Positions 61,078 through 64,000 of a stretch of DNA of 64,000 bases are shown here, piece after piece. The translations under genes were made by a program, and so were the position numbers. This DNA is from Sinorhizobium terangae (GTDB lineage: Bacteria > Pseudomonadota > Alphaproteobacteria > Rhizobiales > Rhizobiaceae). Each line of letters starts with the position of its first letter. Position 1 is the first letter of the stretch. The notes beneath the pieces are model-generated. The model did not search any database, was not told the origin of the DNA, and saw only the letters and a program-made list of their open reading frames with translations. Location of the stretch: the NCBI RefSeq assembly GCF_029714365.1, contig NZ_CP121660.1, positions 868,001 to 932,000 on the forward strand, in the 5' to 3' direction.

Positions 61078-62319
61078 ATGAAAGTGAACCAGATGGCCAG
61101 TACTGTTGATACAAAGCCGCTCAGTGGTGAACCGGTTGCGGTTCCTGATCCCGGCAATACCAAGTTCCTCGTAGATCCTTATAAGGATTGGTCCAAGGGC
61201 GAAGGTATCCCGATCCATTTTGATCTCGGACATGACCTGCTCGCGCTCGAAACCGGCCCGTGGGATCGCTACGATGCGCGCGGCTGCTTCGCGCATACCC
61301 ATGGCATGGGCGACTTCATGGCGAACTACGTCATCGAAGTGTTGCCCGGCCGCAAGACACGCCCGGTCAAGCATCTTTACGAAGCCTTCTTCTATGTCCT
61401 CTCAGGCTATGGTTCGACGACTGTATGGCTTCCGAACGGCGAGGTCCGCACCTTCGAGTGGGGGCCGAAGGCGCTGTTTGCCATCCCGTTGAACTGCCTC
61501 TACCAGTTCAACAACGGTTCGGGTGTCGATACGGTGCGCCTCTCCTGCACCAACAATGCGCCGCTGACGATCAACCTCTACCACAACCTCGATTTCGTCT
61601 TTGACAACGATTTCGCCTTCAAGGACCGCATCGGCCAAACCAAGCATTTCGAAGGCGAGGGCGCGCTTTATTCCTACGGCCTGGAATCGGCGCGAAAGGT
61701 GCAGAACATCTGGGAAACCAACTTCGTCCACGATCTGACAAGCTTCAAGCTCTATGAATTCGAGGGGCGCGGCAAGGGCTCGCTCAACGTCAATTTCGTG
61801 CTGGCTGACGGAACGATGCATTCCCACGTTTCGCAAATGCCGGTCGGTCGCTACAAGAAGGCCCACCGCCACGCCGCCGGAACGCACGTGCACGCCGTCG
61901 ACGGCGAGGGCTACTCGCTGATGTGGTACGAGGGAGACTCCGAGTTCAAGGAGATCCCGTGGCGCCACGGCTTCATGTATACGCCGCCGTTCTGGATGTA
62001 CCATCAGCATTTCAACACCTGCGACCAGCCGGCGCGTTATGTCGCCTGCAGTCTCGGCAGCCGGCGTTACCCGTTCATCTCGCTGCGGCGCAAGAGTGCG
62101 GAAGGCGGCGGAGCGACTTCGGTCAAGGACGGCGGACGGCAGATCGAATACGAGGATCAGGATCCGCGCGTGCATCGCAAGTTCCTCGAGGAACTGCAGA
62201 AGACCGGTGTTCCGTCGGCCATGGGCGACATCTTCGACGAAGCGGCCATCATGGCCCTGCCGAAGGAGAGCCTGACGGGCGTTATCCAGACGCCGATCCT
62301 TGCCGGTCCGGCGACGTAA
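61078..62319 (+). CDS. Bicupin protein, copy 2 (putative non-haem metal dioxygenase)
   Basis: A 413-residue two-cupin protein distantly related to the one at 37048. Domain 1 has VKHLYEAFFYVLSGYGSTTVW; the downstream His seen in copy 1 (NAWHRIVN) is replaced (NCLYQFNN). Domain 2 has KAHRHAAGTHVHAVDGEGYSLMW and MYHQHFNT, so its metal site looks complete. Start ATG 61078 has a weak ribosome binding site, and an ATG at 61093 is also possible. It is followed by the second EutA-like gene after a RIME element. Ring-cleaving dioxygenase activity is a hypothesis. Confidence 0.82.
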   Translation: MKVNQMASTVDTKPLSGEPVAVPDPGNTKFLVDPYKDWSKGEGIPIHFDLGHDLLALETGPWDRYDARGCFAHTHGMGDFMANYVIEVLPGRKTRPVKHLYEAFFYVLSGYGSTTVWLPNGEVRTFEWGPKALFAIPLNCLYQFNNGSGVDTVRLSCTNNAPLTINLYHNLDFVFDNDFAFKDRIGQTKHFEGEGALYSYGLESARKVQNIWETNFVHDLTSFKLYEFEGRGKGSLNVNFVLADGTMHSHVSQMPVGRYKKAHRHAAGTHVHAVDGEGYSLMWYEGDSEFKEIPWRHGFMYTPPFWMYHQHFNTCDQPARYVACSLGSRRYPFISLRRKSAEGGGATSVKDGGRQIEYEDQDPRVHRKFLEELQKTGVPSAMGDIFDEAAIMALPKESLTGVIQTPILAGPAT

Positions 62320-62363
62320 GACGGGGGCAGGGAGTGAAGCCGGGTCGGGGGTCGGCTTCACTC

Positions 62364-62459
62364 CATGATTCCTTAAACAGGAGCCGCTCTAAGGACAAAA
62401 TCATGCGGCAGTTCATGGTGTTACAGCGTCTTTGCGGGTTGATACGCGCGGCGCTGTAG
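62364..62459. repeat. RIME-type mosaic repeat, inverted and degenerate copy
   Basis: Read on the minus strand, the element at 29335 is recovered: CTACAGCGCCGCGCG, then GACGCTGTAAC, then TTGTCCTTAGAGC to TTTAAGG. It sits between the bicupin and EutA-like genes of copy 2, like a mobile insertion in the operon. Confidence 0.6.
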
Positions 62460-62474
62460 AGAAGGAGGAGTTGC

Positions 62475-63980
62475 GTGCACGATCTCGATTTCGACCACGA
62501 GCATGACAATCTGTCTGACAGCGAACGTCAGCAGATCGCGGATTGGCTGTGGAAGCAGGAAACCGTCGACCTGTTGACGGTCGGCATCGATATCGGCAGT
62601 TCCACCTCTCACCTCTTGTTTGCAAATGTCGTCCTGCGGCGAGAGACGGACGATCTTTCCAGCCGGTTCGTGGTCGTCGACCGGCGGGTGGTCTGGCGCT
62701 CGCCGATCCTGCTCACGCCATTTCTGCCGGACGGGACGATCGACGCGCACGAATTGCGGCACTTTTTCCAGCACTGCTATCACGATGCCGGTTACAAGCG
62801 CAGCCACATCGACACCGGCGCCGTCATCCTGACCGGCGAGGCGATCAAGCGAAAGAACGCGCGCGCGATCGACGAGATCTTTGCAAACGAGTCCGGCCGC
62901 TTCGTCTGTGCGACCGCCGGCCACAAGCTCGAATGCATGCTCGCGGCCCATGGTTCGGGTGCCACGGCGCTCTCGAAGAAAAGGGATGCCTGTGGCCTGC
63001 ACGTCGATATCGGCGGCGGCACGACAAAGCTTGCCCTGATCGACAAGGGAGAAATCATAAGCGTCGCGGCCTTCGCCGTCGGCGGGCGATTGCTGGCACA
63101 GGATAGCCAGGGTACCTGGTCGCGCGTTGACGATTCTGCCCGGATCGTTGCCGAGGAACTTGGGCTTGGTACGGATCCCGCGACGATTGCCAGCGCCGAG
63201 AACCGCCGCGCTGTTGCAAAGCGCCTGGCTGCGGCCGCGGTTGATGAGATTCTCGGGGAGCCGCTCGACGCGCTTGGCGAGCGCCTTCTCCTGACAGAGC
63301 CTCTCGAACGGCCGGTCCAGCCCACCTACATCACCTTTTCCGGTGGCGTCTCCGAATACATTTTCGACTACGAGCAGAATGACCATGGCGATATAGCGCG
63401 CGATCTCGCCAGCGAGATCGTGGCGCAGCTCAAGCCGCTGATCGAGATACCGATCGTCGATGCCGGGCAACGCATTCGCGCGACCGTCATCGGCGCCTCG
63501 CAATTTACCGTCCAGGTGAGCGGCAAGACGCTCTACATGAATGGTGCCGAAGCCTTGCCGAAGCACAACATCCCGGTGGTTCATCTCGGGAAGGCGCTTT
63601 CCGAAGATATCGATCCGGAGGAAATCGCCGCTGCATTCCGTGAGAGTGCCGGCAGGCAGGATCACGATGTTTCCGCGGTGACGGCGCTCGCTTTCTCGTG
63701 GACCGGGACACCGGACTACCAACGCTTGCTCGCCATGGCCAAGGCGATCAAGATGGTTGCCGCGCCAGAAGGCGAGCGCAAGGAGTTACTGGTGCTGATG
63801 ATCGACGGCGACGTCGGCCAGACGATCGGCCGCATCCTCGATCGGGAGCTCGGCATCCAGTCTCACCTGATTTCCATCGACGGCGTGCGGCTCAAGGATC
63901 TGGATTTCGTCGATCTCGGCGAGTTTATGAACCCGCCGGGGGTTATTCCCGTTGTTATCAAGTCGCTGCTCTTTTCTTGA
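62475..63980 (+). CDS. EutA-family reactivating-factor ATPase, copy 2 (no EutBC nearby)
   Basis: A 501-residue EutA-like protein with the same layout as copy 1: VGIDIGSSTSHLLFANVV, HVDIGGGTTKLALIDKG, FSGGVSEYIF, VIGASQFTVQVSGKTLY and GVIPVVIKSLLFS at the end. The N terminus carries an extra charged HDLDFDHEHDNLSDSERQQ. The start is GTG at 62475 with ribosome binding site AAGGAGGAG. It is preceded by bicupin 2. No ammonia-lyase gene is within the window. ATPase function and client are inferred. Confidence 0.88.
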   Translation: MHDLDFDHEHDNLSDSERQQIADWLWKQETVDLLTVGIDIGSSTSHLLFANVVLRRETDDLSSRFVVVDRRVVWRSPILLTPFLPDGTIDAHELRHFFQHCYHDAGYKRSHIDTGAVILTGEAIKRKNARAIDEIFANESGRFVCATAGHKLECMLAAHGSGATALSKKRDACGLHVDIGGGTTKLALIDKGEIISVAAFAVGGRLLAQDSQGTWSRVDDSARIVAEELGLGTDPATIASAENRRAVAKRLAAAAVDEILGEPLDALGERLLLTEPLERPVQPTYITFSGGVSEYIFDYEQNDHGDIARDLASEIVAQLKPLIEIPIVDAGQRIRATVIGASQFTVQVSGKTLYMNGAEALPKHNIPVVHLGKALSEDIDPEEIAAAFRESAGRQDHDVSAVTALAFSWTGTPDYQRLLAMAKAIKMVAAPEGERKELLVLMIDGDVGQTIGRILDRELGIQSHLISIDGVRLKDLDFVDLGEFMNPPGVIPVVIKSLLFS

Positions 63981-64000
63981 ATTGTCCCCGGCGCAGAGTT

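Noticed and set aside
1..64000. CRISPR arrays, tRNA/rRNA genes, insertion sequences, phage genes
   Set aside because: No short regularly spaced repeats, tRNA-like cloverleafs, transposase motifs or integrase genes were found by reading through.

Overview
The window looks like a chromosome or megaplasmid segment of a Sinorhizobium/Ensifer-type alphaproteobacterium (Rhizobiales). The evidence is high GC, seven sets of transport genes in 64 kb (five with permease and ATPase for ABC import, one tripartite tricarboxylate set, one chromate set), many LysR/IclR/LacI regulators, and mosaic palindromic intergenic repeats of the RIME type. I see no rRNA, tRNA, insertion sequence, phage gene or CRISPR array. 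The content is accessory catabolism: uptake and breakdown of plant- or soil-derived aromatic acids and sugars.

Layout. 1-5017 (+): the end of a branched-chain-amino-acid-type ABC transporter (livF partial, livH, livM), co-transcribed with a TfdB-like flavin hydroxylase and a hydroxyquinol 1,2-dioxygenase. 5069-12239 (-): LacI regulator, sugar ABC transporter and GH127 beta-L-arabinofuranosidase, with two operator-like palindromes in front. 12336-15186: a DUF6064-like membrane protein, a Tat-exported aldo/keto reductase and a TonB-like DUF930 protein. 15281-20060: galD (4-oxalomesaconate tautomerase) with a TauABC-type transporter, divergent from a LysR gene. 20284-26221 (+): a second sugar ABC transporter, ending in an FGE-fold protein that lacks the catalytic cysteines and a secreted beta-propeller protein. 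26235-30523 (-): a ribose/fructose-type transporter whose two permeases are fused into one protein.

30772-46935 is a dense aromatic-acid island: amidohydrolase, two class II aldolases, two 4,5-dihydroxyphthalate-decarboxylase-like proteins, a MhpA-like hydroxylase, a three-component Rieske oxygenase system, two IclR and one LysR regulator, and a bicupin-EutA-like gene pair. 47128-49244 holds a small ORF, HupE and a LysR. 49269-54576 carries alpha/beta hydrolase, RraA-type aldolase, Zn-alcohol dehydrogenase, LigJ-type 4-oxalomesaconate hydratase and a third decarboxylase-like paralogue. 54787-55906 is a split chromate transporter. 56504-60789 is a tctA-tctB-tctC-tctC tripartite transporter, followed by a second bicupin-EutA-like pair that reaches the window end.

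Working together: GalD, LigJ and the RraA-type aldolase make up the lower protocatechuate 4,5-cleavage/gallate route to pyruvate and oxaloacetate. The Rieske system, flavin hydroxylases and decarboxylase-like proteins could feed it. No LigAB-type ring-cleaving dioxygenase is present. The most unusual element is the twice-occurring pair of a bicupin with an EutA-type Hsp70/actin-fold ATPase, with no ethanolamine ammonia-lyase (EutB/EutC) in the window. Both pairs have a similar palindrome upstream, suggesting a previously undescribed enzyme-plus-reactivase system.
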